Shown piece after piece: positions 7,255-16,538 of a DNA stretch of 42,914 bases (its first letter is position 1; each line of letters starts with the position of its first letter). A program made the position numbers and the translations under genes. Where the stretch lies: NCBI GenBank assembly GCA_947650005.1, contig CANSTU010000021.1, positions 1 to 42,914 of the forward strand, written 5' to 3'. The notes under the pieces are model-generated. The model was not told the DNA's origin, did not search any database, and saw nothing but the letters and a program-made list of their open reading frames with translations. Origin of the DNA: an uncultured Lachnospiraceae bacterium (GTDB taxonomy: Bacteria > Bacillota > Clostridia > Lachnospirales > Lachnospiraceae).

Positions 7255-8934
7255 ATGAAGAAACAGAAGTTCTTATCCCTTTTTCTGGCGCTCGCAATGA
7301 CAGCGGCGACTTTGACAGGCTGCGGGTCCGGAAGCGGGAACACAGATTCCAGCACGGATTCTGCTGCGACGGAAAGCGCGCCTGCGGAAACGACGGAAGA
7401 GTCTGCAGAGACGGAAGAAGAAGGAAGCGAAACCCCTGCAGAGGGAGAGGAAGTGGCCGATGGTTATGTGGGCGAAGGCGGTTCCTTCAGCATGTATCTG
7501 CGTGCCACGTTCATCGACTGGATCAACGACCTGGAGTGGTATAAGGAAGCGGAGAAGAGAACGGGCGTAACCGTGGAATACCAGAAGGGTACCGATTCGG
7601 AAGAGGATGTTTATTCGGAAGTGGACCAGCTGGTGCTGAGCAATACTTTGACAGACTGCACCATGTGCAGACAGGCCCAGGCGAACGTATACGGCGCACA
7701 GGGCGCGTTCTACGATCTCAGGCCTCTGATCGATGAGTATGCACCCCATATCAAGGCCTATTTGGAAGCCAATCCGGATTATGAAGCTCTGGTAACCAAC
7801 AGCGATGGTTCCATCTATGGACTGCTGGTGGAAGACGCTCTGAAGAGCAGCTTCATCTTCTACCGCCAGGATCATTTTGACAAAGCTGGCGTGGATGTGG
7901 CTTCCGTCAAGACGATAGATGATTTTACAGATGCGCTGCGTAAACTGAAGGAGCATTACAGCGACGTGCCTAACTATTATCCTTTGCAGGGACGTGAAGC
8001 TGTGATCCGCTTCCAGGCCTTCTTCAATGCTGCGAACAGCATTTCTGCAGAAGAATCCAATGGTTTCTACTTTAATAACGTAGACGTCGGATATGATATT
8101 CATGCGGATGGGGCCTATACAATGGTTGAGACCATGAAGACCTGGTATGATGAAGGGCTGATCAATCCGGAATGGGTTGCCGGCGCATTCTCTGAAGGCG
8201 ACTGGGAAGCGGCCATGTGGGAAGGAAGAGGTTCTGTGAGCTTCGACTTCTATACCAGACCCGCTGCGTTCAACCTGGAAGGAAAGAACTACGATCCTGA
8301 TTATAACATGGCAGTCATGGATTACCTAGTGGATGATGCCGGTAACCCGCTGCAGGTACAGACGCCGCCTAAATATAACCAGAGAAGGGCTACCGTCATC
8401 AACGCCCAGGCTTCCGAAGAGACGGCGAAGACGATCATCCAGTTCATCGATTATTTCTACAGTGACGAAGGACAGACCCTGGCCAACTGGGGCGTGGAAG
8501 GCGTGAGCTACGAAGAGGGAGCTGACGGAAGAAAATATCTGATCAGCTATGACGACGAGCTGGCTAAGCCTGACGGCGAGATGGAATGGAGCTTCTTAAG
8601 TGACCGTTACACGGTCTGCAAACCGCTGGATCCCACAGCGTTCTTCTCCTTCAATGCGGATATCGTAAGGGATGCGGCATTGAAACTGTTCGATGACGAT
8701 CATTTGCAGTACGGAATCAACATCAACTATACGGATGAACAATCCGAAGAGCTGACCTCCATCATCGCTTCCCTGAAAGAAAGTTGTGATGCGGGCATCA
8801 TTTCCTTCATCATGGGAAGGACCGAGTTGAACGAGGCGAACTGGCAGGCGTTCCTGGATGAAATGGACGCGGCAGGTTATACCAGGATGGAAGAACTCCA
8901 GCTGGAAGCTTACAAGAACACTTATGGGAACTGA
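7255..8934 (+). CDS. extracellular solute-binding lipoprotein, CUT1 importer 1
   Basis: This is a sugar-binding protein of the LipO/YtcQ class, 559 residues. A type II signal peptide ends in the lipobox LTGC, so it should be a lipid-anchored surface protein. A Ser/Thr/Glu/Ala-rich linker (about 25-65) leads to the binding domain. GTG at 7252 is also possible; the ATG at 7255 lies eight bases after AGGAGG. It is followed by two permease genes without an ATPase gene. It should capture the oligosaccharide or sugar acid that feeds the upstream enzymes. A strong hairpin directly after the gene may raise its transcript level over the permeases. Confidence 0.88.
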   Translation: MKKQKFLSLFLALAMTAATLTGCGSGSGNTDSSTDSAATESAPAETTEESAETEEEGSETPAEGEEVADGYVGEGGSFSMYLRATFIDWINDLEWYKEAEKRTGVTVEYQKGTDSEEDVYSEVDQLVLSNTLTDCTMCRQAQANVYGAQGAFYDLRPLIDEYAPHIKAYLEANPDYEALVTNSDGSIYGLLVEDALKSSFIFYRQDHFDKAGVDVASVKTIDDFTDALRKLKEHYSDVPNYYPLQGREAVIRFQAFFNAANSISAEESNGFYFNNVDVGYDIHADGAYTMVETMKTWYDEGLINPEWVAGAFSEGDWEAAMWEGRGSVSFDFYTRPAAFNLEGKNYDPDYNMAVMDYLVDDAGNPLQVQTPPKYNQRRATVINAQASEETAKTIIQFIDYFYSDEGQTLANWGVEGVSYEEGADGRKYLISYDDELAKPDGEMEWSFLSDRYTVCKPLDPTAFFSFNADIVRDAALKLFDDDHLQYGININYTDEQSEELTSIIASLKESCDAGIISFIMGRTELNEANWQAFLDEMDAAGYTRMEELQLEAYKNTYGN

Positions 8935-8953
8935 CAGGCATTCGTTGTAATAT

Positions 8954-8986
8954 ACCGGGTCCGGACGGCTTGCGTCCGGACCCGGT
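8954..8986 (+). promoter_or_regulatory. 14-bp perfect intergenic hairpin after the binding-protein gene
   Basis: ACCGGGTCCGGACG and CGTCCGGACCCGGT pair perfectly around GCTTG. The following bases are AAAG, not a T run, so it is not a simple terminator. In importer operons such hairpins protect the upstream binding-protein mRNA from 3' decay. The function here is inferred. Confidence 0.7.
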
Positions 8987-9004
8987 AAAGAAAGAGGTGT
9001 GTAT

Positions 9005-9973
9005 ATGGCAGGTACTAAAACACTGGCAGCCCACAGCCCGCAGCCCAAAAGACCGCTGGGAGAGCGGATCAAGAAGGATCTGAAGAAAAATTATCTTCTC
9101 TACCTGCTGTTGCTGCCTGGTATCTTTATTTTGATATGTTTCAAGGCGGGACCGGTGGGCGCCATGGTGATCGCTTTCCAAAAGTTCAGCGCTTTCAAGG
9201 GCATTTCCGGAAGCGAATGGGTAGGCCTGGATCAGTTTGTAAAAATATGCCAGGATCCCTACATGCTGAAATTGGTGAAGAATACAGTCATTCTGGCGGT
9301 TCTGTCCATTGTAGTGGTCTTTCCTTTTCCGATCATCTTTTCTCTTTTCCTGAACGAGGTCAGGATCAAGAAAGTGCGCCATACGGTGCAGTCTTTAAGC
9401 TTCCTGCCCTACTTTATTTCCTCCGCAGTCATGGTGAGCATTCTGTATACGCTGGTATCGCCGTCTTACGGATTGGTGAACAAGATCATCGAATTTTTTG
9501 GAGGGGAGTCGATCTTCTTTATGGCTGAGCCGGGGTGGTTTAGGCCATTATACATCATCCTTCAGATCTGGCAGACCTTCGGATATTCCACGGTGATCTA
9601 TATTGCCGCGATGATGTCCATCGATACGGAACAGTATGAAGCGGCGGACATGGACGGGGCGAGCCGGTGGCAGAAGATGTGGTTTATTACACTGCCTTCC
9701 ATATCCAGCTCGGTGGTGGTTATGCTGATCATCAGCATCGGCAATATCTTTTCTGTGGATTTGGACAGGATCCTGCTGATGTATAATTCCAGCGTCTATG
9801 AGACGGCTGACGTGATTCAGTCCTATGTGTACCGTATCGCGTTCCAGTCCACCGGATTCCCGGATTACAGCTATGGTACGGCGGTGAACATGCTCAAGTC
9901 GATCATCGCGTTTATCCTGGTAATCGTAGCGAATAAACTGGCGGCAAAGTTTTCTGAGACGAGACTATTCTAG
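9005..9973 (+). CDS. ABC permease, LplB/YtcP-type, importer 1
   Basis: This is an inner-membrane permease subunit of a CUT1 sugar importer, 322 residues. Six hydrophobic segments are visible. The cytoplasmic EAA loop that docks the ATPase reads EQYEAADMDGASRWQKMWFI. GTG at 8999 is also in frame; the ATG at 9005 is seven bases after AGAGG. It sits between the binding protein and the second permease, which begins 20 bases later. Confidence 0.88.
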   Translation: MAGTKTLAAHSPQPKRPLGERIKKDLKKNYLLYLLLLPGIFILICFKAGPVGAMVIAFQKFSAFKGISGSEWVGLDQFVKICQDPYMLKLVKNTVILAVLSIVVVFPFPIIFSLFLNEVRIKKVRHTVQSLSFLPYFISSAVMVSILYTLVSPSYGLVNKIIEFFGGESIFFMAEPGWFRPLYIILQIWQTFGYSTVIYIAAMMSIDTEQYEAADMDGASRWQKMWFITLPSISSSVVVMLIISIGNIFSVDLDRILLMYNSSVYETADVIQSYVYRIAFQSTGFPDYSYGTAVNMLKSIIAFILVIVANKLAAKFSETRLF

Positions 9974-9992
9974 GAAGGGGGAAAGAGCAAGA

Positions 9993-10871
9993 ATGAAAAA
10001 GAAAAAGATAGATCTGTTTGAGATCATAAATGACACGATCCTGTGCATAATCGCATTCATCTGTATCTATCCCTTTTTGTATGAGGTTTTCATCGGCATC
10101 AGCGATGGCAGATATTTGGCGGCAGGTCAGGTGACATTCCTTCCCAAGGGGATTAATCTGGAGGTTTTTAAATACGTATTGTCCAATCCCAAGCTGGACA
10201 TCGGCCTGGGCATGAGGAATTCTTTTGTATACACGCTGTTCGGCACATTGGTGGGGATTCTGGCCACATACATCACGGCGTACGCCCTTTCCAGGCCTCA
10301 GGTCAAGTCCAGATTTGTGCTGATGGCGCTCTTCACCATGACTTGGGTATTCGAGGCAGGTATTATTCCCAACTATATCATCCTCAACAAATTTGGATTC
10401 ATCGATAATCCCCTGGTGATGATCATTCCCGGCGCGATCAATACACAGTATCTGATCATCTGTAAGACCTATTTGGAGGGGCTTCCCTATGAACTGGAGG
10501 AGGCTGCTACGGTGGATGGGGCGAATCAGTTTAGGATCCTATGGAACGTATATCTTCCGATTTCCAAACCGATCGTTGCCACTATCGGAACCTTCTATGC
10601 GGTGAACATTTGGAACCAGTACCTGCTTCCCCAGATCTATCTGAAATCGCCTCAATACAAGGTGATTCAGCAGGTGCTGCAGTCGGTGGTTATTTCCTCC
10701 AATAGCGCGGGAGAGACGATGCAGACCGTTATCCGCAACGGCATCTCGATCAACCAGTATAATATGAAGGGAGCGGCAGTGGTAATCGCGATGGCCCCGA
10801 TCATCTGCGTCTATCCATTTGTACAGAAATATTTTAAGTCAGGTATCCTGATCGGGTCTGTAAAGGGCTGA
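9993..10871 (+). CDS. ABC permease, YtcP/AraQ-type, importer 1
   Basis: This is the partner permease of importer 1, 292 residues, with six predicted membrane segments. The EAA loop reads ELEEAATVDGANQFRILW. The C-terminus (FVQKYFKSGILIGSVKG) is typical of YtcP-type permeases. GGAAGGGGG precedes the start. No ATPase gene follows, so a shared MsmK-like ATPase elsewhere is expected. The 174 bases after it hold only a 12-bp palindrome (10982-10993) and no clear gene. Confidence 0.88.
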   Translation: MKKKKIDLFEIINDTILCIIAFICIYPFLYEVFIGISDGRYLAAGQVTFLPKGINLEVFKYVLSNPKLDIGLGMRNSFVYTLFGTLVGILATYITAYALSRPQVKSRFVLMALFTMTWVFEAGIIPNYIILNKFGFIDNPLVMIIPGAINTQYLIICKTYLEGLPYELEEAATVDGANQFRILWNVYLPISKPIVATIGTFYAVNIWNQYLLPQIYLKSPQYKVIQQVLQSVVISSNSAGETMQTVIRNGISINQYNMKGAAVVIAMAPIICVYPFVQKYFKSGILIGSVKG

Positions 10872-11045
10872 ACAGAAGCGTGTCCCTTTACGGATTTCAC
10901 AGGGGGCAGGCGCCGGACGGGGTTGTGGATGGGATAAAAGAGGAGTACGATAGTTGGAGTAGGGAAAGGAAGAAAGGGTCCATGCCGCGGCATTGGCCCG
11001 TTCCCGATTATAAGGCCGTCCGCAGGCGGCAGAATGTGAGGAAAT

Positions 11046-12200
11046 ATGGCAAGAGAAATAAAAGTATTGAAAACGATGGAGGAGGACGGTACACTCTACA
11101 GGAATGAACTGCTGGGCACGGTGGAGAGCCTGATACCCAATCCTTATAACAGTTGTCATGCGGCTGATCTGCTGGAGCTGCCCAACGGGGATATGCTCTG
11201 CTGCTGGTTCGCAGGGTCGGACGAAGGGAATGCGGATATCAGCATTGCTGTTTCCAGGCTCAAGGCGGGAGAGAGCCAGTGGGGCATGCCCGAGATCGTC
11301 TCTGACGACAAAGAACGGTCAGAGCAGAATCCTTCCCTTTTCCTCACGCCGGAAGGGGAAGTGTGGCTTATGTATACCGCGCAGATATCCCGCAGCGCCA
11401 TGCCAGGCAAAGAGAGCCTGCAAAGCACGGCGGAGATACGCAGGAAGATATCTAAGGACAATGGATATACCTGGGGAAAGACGGAGACCATATTCGGCCG
11501 GGAGGGTTCTTTCTGCAGACAGAAGATTCAGGTGCTCTCAAACGGCAGATGGCTGTTTGGAAACTGGATCTGCTTTGACGATGATACCCACTATGGCAGC
11601 GATATTACGGTGGTTCAGATCTCCGATGATAAGGGAAAGACCTGGAGGGGTGTGGAGATCCCGGGGAGTCGGGGACGGGTACATGCCAACTTGATCGAAA
11701 TGGAGCCGGGCAAATTGATTGCGTTGTTCCGGAGCCGTTCGGCGGACAACATCTATATTTCCCATTCCGAAGACTGGGGAGATACCTGGTCCGAACCTGT
11801 CAGGACGGAGCTTCCCAACAACAATTCCAGCATTTCAGCCGTCAAGCTACACTCCGGTGCGGTGGCTGTGGTTTACAATCCGATTCGCGCCAATGATGAT
11901 CCTTCGCTTACCGTATGGCCCCGTCTGAGATGTCCTGTGGCCGTAGCGATTTCGGATGACGGAGGTCAGACTTGGCCTTATATCAGGCTGGCGGAGCCGG
12001 GAGACGGATTCCTGGGCGAAAGCAATTCGGTGAACAACCGCAGGTATGAATATCCTGTGATGATGCAGGCAAAGGATGGGAGCATTCACATCGCATACAG
12101 CTATGCAGACCGCCGCTGTGTGAAGTACGTGGTGGTGACGGAAGAATGGGTACGCGGAGGGAAGACCGAAAAAGAAGGGGAACTCAACCCCACAGCATAA
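11046..12200 (+). CDS. cytosolic sialidase-fold (BNR/Asp-box) protein, COG4692-like
   Basis: This 384-residue protein has the six-bladed propeller pattern of sialidases. Asp-box repeats (S-x-D-x-G-x-T-W) occur as SKDNGYTW, SDDKGKTW, SEDWGDTW and SDDGGQTW. The N-terminal ELPNGDMLCCWFAG and C-terminal HIAYSYADRRCVKYV segments resemble the predicted-neuraminidase group COG4692. There is no signal peptide, so it should act in the cytosol, after import. True GH33 sialidase activity is not assured, because many members act on other glycosides or as lyases. The gene ends the operon, 68 bases before a strong terminator. GAGGAAAT precedes the ATG. Confidence 0.72.
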   Translation: MAREIKVLKTMEEDGTLYRNELLGTVESLIPNPYNSCHAADLLELPNGDMLCCWFAGSDEGNADISIAVSRLKAGESQWGMPEIVSDDKERSEQNPSLFLTPEGEVWLMYTAQISRSAMPGKESLQSTAEIRRKISKDNGYTWGKTETIFGREGSFCRQKIQVLSNGRWLFGNWICFDDDTHYGSDITVVQISDDKGKTWRGVEIPGSRGRVHANLIEMEPGKLIALFRSRSADNIYISHSEDWGDTWSEPVRTELPNNNSSISAVKLHSGAVAVVYNPIRANDDPSLTVWPRLRCPVAVAISDDGGQTWPYIRLAEPGDGFLGESNSVNNRRYEYPVMMQAKDGSIHIAYSYADRRCVKYVVVTEEWVRGGKTEKEGELNPTA

Positions 12201-12267
12201 CGGAAAGAGAAAGCAGCTATTTTTATATAGCGCAGATACAACAAACCAACGCCTATTCATAAAGCGC

Positions 12268-12301
12268 AGGCCGCCGGGAAAACCGGCGGCCTGATTCTTT
12301 T
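12268..12301 (+). terminator. intrinsic terminator of the catabolic operon
   Basis: AGGCCGCCGG and CCGGCGGCCT pair perfectly around GAAAA and are followed by GATTCTTTT. It ends the transcription unit begun near 2120. Confidence 0.85.
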
Positions 12302-12363
12302 ATATGTGCACGTTTCCTTACGGGCAGTATCCTGGCAGGTGTGAAAAAAAACTATCAGGTAGC

Positions 12364-12425
12364 GATTCAGACGCCCGTTAGGATCTTAACCTTTTTCGAT
12401 CGGAGGATCAGCGGGCGTCTGAATC
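12364..12425. repeat. 14-bp perfect inverted repeat with a 34-base loop
   Basis: GATTCAGACGCCCG at 12364 and CGGGCGTCTGAATC at 12412 pair perfectly, and pairing continues outward with mismatches. It lies between the operon terminator and the toxin-antitoxin promoter. It may be a mobile-element remnant or a long-loop RNA structure. No T run follows. Confidence 0.6.
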
Positions 12426-12471
12426 ACTGCCATATTGGATAAAATATCATATGAATATATTAGCTAACATC

Positions 12472-12500
12472 TTGACGGAGTAGATAAAACCGATTATAAT
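12472..12500 (+). promoter_or_regulatory. strong sigmaA-type promoter of the toxin-antitoxin pair
   Basis: TTGACG, exactly 17 bases, then TATAAT. Transcription should start near 12507, about 26 bases before the antitoxin gene. Confidence 0.8.
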
Positions 12501-12532
12501 TAAACGAGTTAAGGGGAAGAGGAGGCGGTTCT

Positions 12533-12754
12533 ATGACAATGGCTACTGCTACGGATGTTCAAAACAATTTTGGCAAATATCTGAATATGGTACAGACGGG
12601 CAGAGATGTTATTATAATGAAAAACGGCAAAGAGGTTGCGAGGCTGATGTCTTATGATAAAAGCGTATCTTTCCTGACGGATTCGCTGGTGGGCGTGTTA
12701 AAGGGCGATTATAATGAAAAGGAAGCCAGGTCGGAGCGCATGCGTAAATTATGA
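12533..12754 (+). CDS. Phd/YefM-family antitoxin
   Basis: This is a 73-residue DNA-binding antitoxin. The N-terminal half (ATDVQNNFGKYLNMVQTGRDVIIMKNGKEVARL) has the Phd/YefM fold pattern: alignment of a helix, a strand and the NGKEVA turn. The charged C-terminal tail (DYNEKEARSERMRKL) would wrap the toxin. GGAGG lies seven bases before the ATG. The gene overlaps the toxin start by four bases (ATGA), so the two are translationally coupled. The antitoxin usually represses its own promoter, here at 12472-12500. Confidence 0.85.
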   Translation: MTMATATDVQNNFGKYLNMVQTGRDVIIMKNGKEVARLMSYDKSVSFLTDSLVGVLKGDYNEKEARSERMRKL

Positions 12755-13158
12755 AAGTAATGATTGATACAAACGTAATTTTAGACGTGCTTTGTAAACG
12801 TCCGGATTTTTATGAGGATTCAGCAAAAATTTTCAAACTTTGCGAGGTTAAGAAAATATCAGGGGTGATGTCTTCCCTTACCGTATCGAATATTTATTAT
12901 ATTCTAAGGAAGGAGTTGGATGCAGTCAAAACAAAGGAAATTTTGGATATACTGTTCCTGATTTTTTCCGTTGCTGATTTGAAGGCGGACGATTTGAAGA
13001 AAGCGGTCGATACGAAATTTAGGGATTATGATGATGCCGTACAGAGCGCCTGCGCAGTACGGATAAAGGCAAATTATATTATAACCAGGAATACCGGGGA
13101 TTTTACGGAAAGCAAGGTGGCTGCCATAAATCCTGCGGGGTTTCTGGAACGTATCTGA
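12751..13158 (+). CDS. PIN-domain toxin (VapC-like ribonuclease)
   Basis: This is a 135-residue PIN-domain protein, expected to cut RNA when free of its antitoxin. The first acidic site is MIDTNVILD, the second the YDDAVQSACA segment, the third TRNTGDF. At the usual position of the second-strand Glu it has Asn (SSLTVSNIYY), as occurs in the PF13470-like subgroup. It overlaps the antitoxin gene by ATGA. The regulator gene starts 33 bases later, so read-through into it is possible. Confidence 0.85.
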   Translation: MKVMIDTNVILDVLCKRPDFYEDSAKIFKLCEVKKISGVMSSLTVSNIYYILRKELDAVKTKEILDILFLIFSVADLKADDLKKAVDTKFRDYDDAVQSACAVRIKANYIITRNTGDFTESKVAAINPAGFLERI

Positions 13159-13191
13159 TTTTTTATTTCCATCCGGGAGGACAAGGCTTAG

Positions 13192-14766
13192 ATGAAAAAC
13201 GGACGGATTACTGCAATTATACTGGACGACGAAATATCCGTGAGGAACGGCCTGCTACGGCATATCCGATGGAAACAGCTCGGCGTTGATTCGGTGGAAA
13301 CTTTTGAATCTGCGGAAAAGGTGGTTGTATATCTGGAGAACCATGCGCCTGATATCATCATTTCGGACATCCGTCTGCCAAAGATGGACGGGATTCGGCT
13401 TGTGGAATACGTCCGGGAAAAGGAGCTGCGGTGCAGGATCATCTTCATGAGCGCCTATTCGGATCTGGAGTACTTCAAGGAGGCGATCCGTCTGGAAGCG
13501 GAAGCGTATATCGAGAAGCCTATCCGTCCGGAACAGATGGAGGAAGCCGTCAGGAAGGCGGTGGGGAAGATACGAAGAGACAGAAATCAGGAAGAGAAGG
13601 CGGCCCTGGCGGCAGATATCCTGAGCGAATATACGGATCAGATGGGGAAGCGCGTCTTTAAAAATCTTGTGCATGGTATCTGGGAAGAGGGCCTGATGGA
13701 GAGTGTGGGGGGGGGTAAAAGGCAGATTGGCAGAGGGGACGATTTCCTTTGCATGATCATAAAATATAAACGCCTTTCCGGTGAAGCGGAAAAACTGAAG
13801 GGGTTGTTGGAGGCGTATTTTGGCCGGACAAGGCGGGTTTATGACGAAAGCCGCGCAGGAATCTTGGCCTGCCTGTTCGCCTTTTCCAGGGATGAATATT
13901 ATACGAAGGCATTCGCAGACTTGGAAAGGTTTCTGGTAGATTTTGAGGAAGGGCGGTTCGGACCGGGCTCCTATTTCATTGCGGTGAGCGACAGAAGAAG
14001 CGGCTATGGGGAGGCTGCAAAGCTGTATACGCAGGCGGCCTGTCAGCTCCAAAAATTCTTTTTCCTGGGATATGGCGGCCTGGTGAGGCAGGAGGCCGAG
14101 GGAAATAGGGTGGCCGATCCTGCCAAAATCCCTGTGAAGGAATTTGAACTGGCGCTTCTGGAGGAGGAGGCAGGACAGGCCCTGCGGATTGCGGAGGAAA
14201 TCTATCTCTATCTGAAGGAGCAGACGGATTCCCTGCCGGATCAGGCAAAAAATATTTTTTTCACCCTGCAGCTCTCCCTTCTGCAGGAATCCGGAATGAA
14301 AGACGAGCTGTTGGGAGGGGAGACGGGAACGGATTACCTATGGACGCGTTTCGGCGATTTTGAGACCATTGAGGAATGTTACGGTTATCTGCAGGAAAAT
14401 ATCCGCTCTTATTTTCAGAATAAGGAAAGCTTCCTTTCCGGCAACCTGAAAATCGATCGGATCGTCCGATATGTCCGCTCTGGATTTGGGAATGTGAACC
14501 TTTCGGTCCGGGATATCGCGGAAGATGTAGGGCTTACCCCGCAGTATATGACGGCTGTTTTTAAGGAAAAAACAGGCATCACCCTGGGGCAGTTCATACG
14601 CAGCACCCGTCTGGAGCATTCCAGAAGGCTCCTTATGGCCTCGGAATCGCCGTTGGGCGCCATTGCGCAGGCTTCGGGCTATGGAGATGCCAACTATTGG
14701 ACAAAGGCGTTTCGGAAGGAATACGGCATGACGCCCTCGGAGTACAGGAAACGGGGGCGGAAATGA
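13192..14766 (+). CDS. YesN-like response regulator with AraC output domain
   Basis: This is the DNA-binding half of a two-component system, 524 residues. The receiver domain covers about 1-120: acidic pocket DDE at 12-14, phospho-acceptor Asp59 in IIISDIRLPKMDG, and the conserved Lys in YIEKPIRP. A long middle segment leads to a C-terminal AraC-type double helix-turn-helix (VNLSVRDIAEDVGLTPQYM through YGMTPSEYRK). AAGG lies five bases before the ATG. The histidine kinase gene overlaps its stop. The pair most likely senses a sugar and controls the importer at 17125-20704. Confidence 0.9.
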   Translation: MKNGRITAIILDDEISVRNGLLRHIRWKQLGVDSVETFESAEKVVVYLENHAPDIIISDIRLPKMDGIRLVEYVREKELRCRIIFMSAYSDLEYFKEAIRLEAEAYIEKPIRPEQMEEAVRKAVGKIRRDRNQEEKAALAADILSEYTDQMGKRVFKNLVHGIWEEGLMESVGGGKRQIGRGDDFLCMIIKYKRLSGEAEKLKGLLEAYFGRTRRVYDESRAGILACLFAFSRDEYYTKAFADLERFLVDFEEGRFGPGSYFIAVSDRRSGYGEAAKLYTQAACQLQKFFFLGYGGLVRQEAEGNRVADPAKIPVKEFELALLEEEAGQALRIAEEIYLYLKEQTDSLPDQAKNIFFTLQLSLLQESGMKDELLGGETGTDYLWTRFGDFETIEECYGYLQENIRSYFQNKESFLSGNLKIDRIVRYVRSGFGNVNLSVRDIAEDVGLTPQYMTAVFKEKTGITLGQFIRSTRLEHSRRLLMASESPLGAIAQASGYGDANYWTKAFRKEYGMTPSEYRKRGRK

Positions 14767-16538
14767 TGAGGGCGCGCGCAAAGGCAGGGGGCATCAGACA
14801 GAAGCTGTTGCGAAAATATCTCTATACCTTCTTAACCTGTTTTCTGGCCGGTATGGCGGTCATTGCCCTGTGGACCAGGGAAACGGTCTATGACAGCATC
14901 CGGGAAACTTCCCTGCGGGAGTTCGTCCAGATCAAAAACGCCGTGGAGCATCGGGTTTCGGAATATTATTATGTGTCGTATATGATACAGAACTCCCGGA
15001 TCGTGATCGAATCGATGCAGGAAAAGGGAGAGGATAAGGTCGGAAAATACTACGCCAAGCGGAATATCGAAGCGCAGCTGGCGGTCCTAACAGAGGCGTT
15101 GTCCCTGTACCCGATCACCCTTTATCTGGACAAGGAAACGCTGTACCAGGACAATATTACCTTCCGCTCCATCGAGGAGCTGGAGAACTATCCGGAATTT
15201 GCCGAATTCCGTCAAAATAACGCTTCCTATATCTGGCTTGCGCCGGAGAAAATCCACATGACGAACCTGTCCAGGCCTGTGGAGGTGTTCCCGTTCCTTC
15301 GCAAGATCGGGGACAATACGGCGCCCATCGCCTTTCAGAAGGCATGTATCAGAAAAGAGGAAATCCAGGATCTGATCGCCCTGGGGAATCCGGATGCCGA
15401 GATCTTTCTCTACTCCAGGGGAAAGGGTCTCGTAATGCTTCGGGAGGGAGCGGACTATTTTGCAGGCAATGAGGAAGAAATCCTCTCGGAAGCGGCGCAA
15501 AAGTGGGAGGAAGGCAATGATTGGATGACGCTCCGGAGCCGTCAGGGGGACTATTTGTATCATATGCAGCGGATCCGGGGGACGGACTGGCTGATCATAA
15601 TGATGATTCCGCGTCTGTTTTTTCTGGATGGTTTCCTGCAGATTTTCATGATATGGCTCGTCCTGTTTTTCGTGCTGGCGTTCATCTATCGCAGATTTGA
15701 GAAAAAATATTCTGCAAACATCGTAGACAGGATCCGGTGCCTGCAGCAGGAGATGGGGGAATATCTGGAGGGCGGGATAGAGGATCCTGCCAAAAACGAG
15801 ATTGCCGGCAGGGATGAACTGGATGTGCTGGGAGACTACTATAAGGACATGCTCGGCAGGGTAAAGGCCCTTCTTACCTCCAGGCTCGAGGATGAAAGGG
15901 AGAAACGAAGGCTGGAACTGAGCCTGTTGCAGGCCCAGATCAACCCCCATTTTCTATATAACACGCTGGACCTGATCAACTGGAAGGCGCGGGACGAAAA
16001 CGTATCGGAAATCAGCGACATTGCCTGTAAACTGGCGGACTTCTACAGGCTGAGTCTGAATCGGGGCAGGCAGATCATCCGGATACGGGACGAGGTCGAG
16101 CAGGTGCGTAATTACGTGGATCTGCAGAATTACAGGTTTGATACGGATATCGATCTGATCATTGAAATCCCGGAGGAAATGATGGATGCGTCGCTCCCGA
16201 AGGTTACGTTGCAGCCGCTGATCGAAAACGCGGTGCAGCACGGCTTCTTGGTAAAGGAAGACAGGGAGGGCTGCGAAATCGAGATCTATGGATGGCAGGA
16301 GGAGGGCAGGATGCTTCTGCTGATACGGGATAACGGGGAAGGGATGGAAGCGGAACGGCTGGAGAGCCTCTTGGAGGAGCAGCGGAGCGAACAACACGGG
16401 TACGGGGTTAAGAATATCGACGAAAGGATCAAGCTCTACTGCGGGAAGGAATACGGGCTGCGCTTCGAAAGTTTCCCGGGCGGAGGGACGAGCGTATATG
16501 TGAGTTTTGGGTGCGTTTTTCGCAACGCTGCCGAATGA
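14763..16538 (+). CDS. YesM-like sensor histidine kinase
   Basis: This is a membrane kinase of 591 residues. A membrane segment lies near 14-36, an extracytoplasmic sensor region up to about 275, and a second membrane segment near 280-310. The phosphorylated His is in the HisKA_7TM-independent His_kinase motif QINPHFLYNTLD near residue 396. The ATP-binding domain shows LIENAVQHG, IRDNGEGM and GYGVKNIDERI. The open frame reaches back to 14697, but the ATG at 14763 overlaps the response-regulator stop as ATGA and begins the family N-terminus. A second ATG follows directly at 14766. It should phosphorylate the regulator at 13192. Confidence 0.9.
   Translation: MMRARAKAGGIRQKLLRKYLYTFLTCFLAGMAVIALWTRETVYDSIRETSLREFVQIKNAVEHRVSEYYYVSYMIQNSRIVIESMQEKGEDKVGKYYAKRNIEAQLAVLTEALSLYPITLYLDKETLYQDNITFRSIEELENYPEFAEFRQNNASYIWLAPEKIHMTNLSRPVEVFPFLRKIGDNTAPIAFQKACIRKEEIQDLIALGNPDAEIFLYSRGKGLVMLREGADYFAGNEEEILSEAAQKWEEGNDWMTLRSRQGDYLYHMQRIRGTDWLIIMMIPRLFFLDGFLQIFMIWLVLFFVLAFIYRRFEKKYSANIVDRIRCLQQEMGEYLEGGIEDPAKNEIAGRDELDVLGDYYKDMLGRVKALLTSRLEDEREKRRLELSLLQAQINPHFLYNTLDLINWKARDENVSEISDIACKLADFYRLSLNRGRQIIRIRDEVEQVRNYVDLQNYRFDTDIDLIIEIPEEMMDASLPKVTLQPLIENAVQHGFLVKEDREGCEIEIYGWQEEGRMLLLIRDNGEGMEAERLESLLEEQRSEQHGYGVKNIDERIKLYCGKEYGLRFESFPGGGTSVYVSFGCVFRNAAE

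Noticed and set aside
10880-11107. A 75-codon frame between the permease and the sialidase-fold gene
   Set aside because: It has no ribosome binding site, no recognisable sequence, and overlaps the well-supported start of the next gene in another frame.
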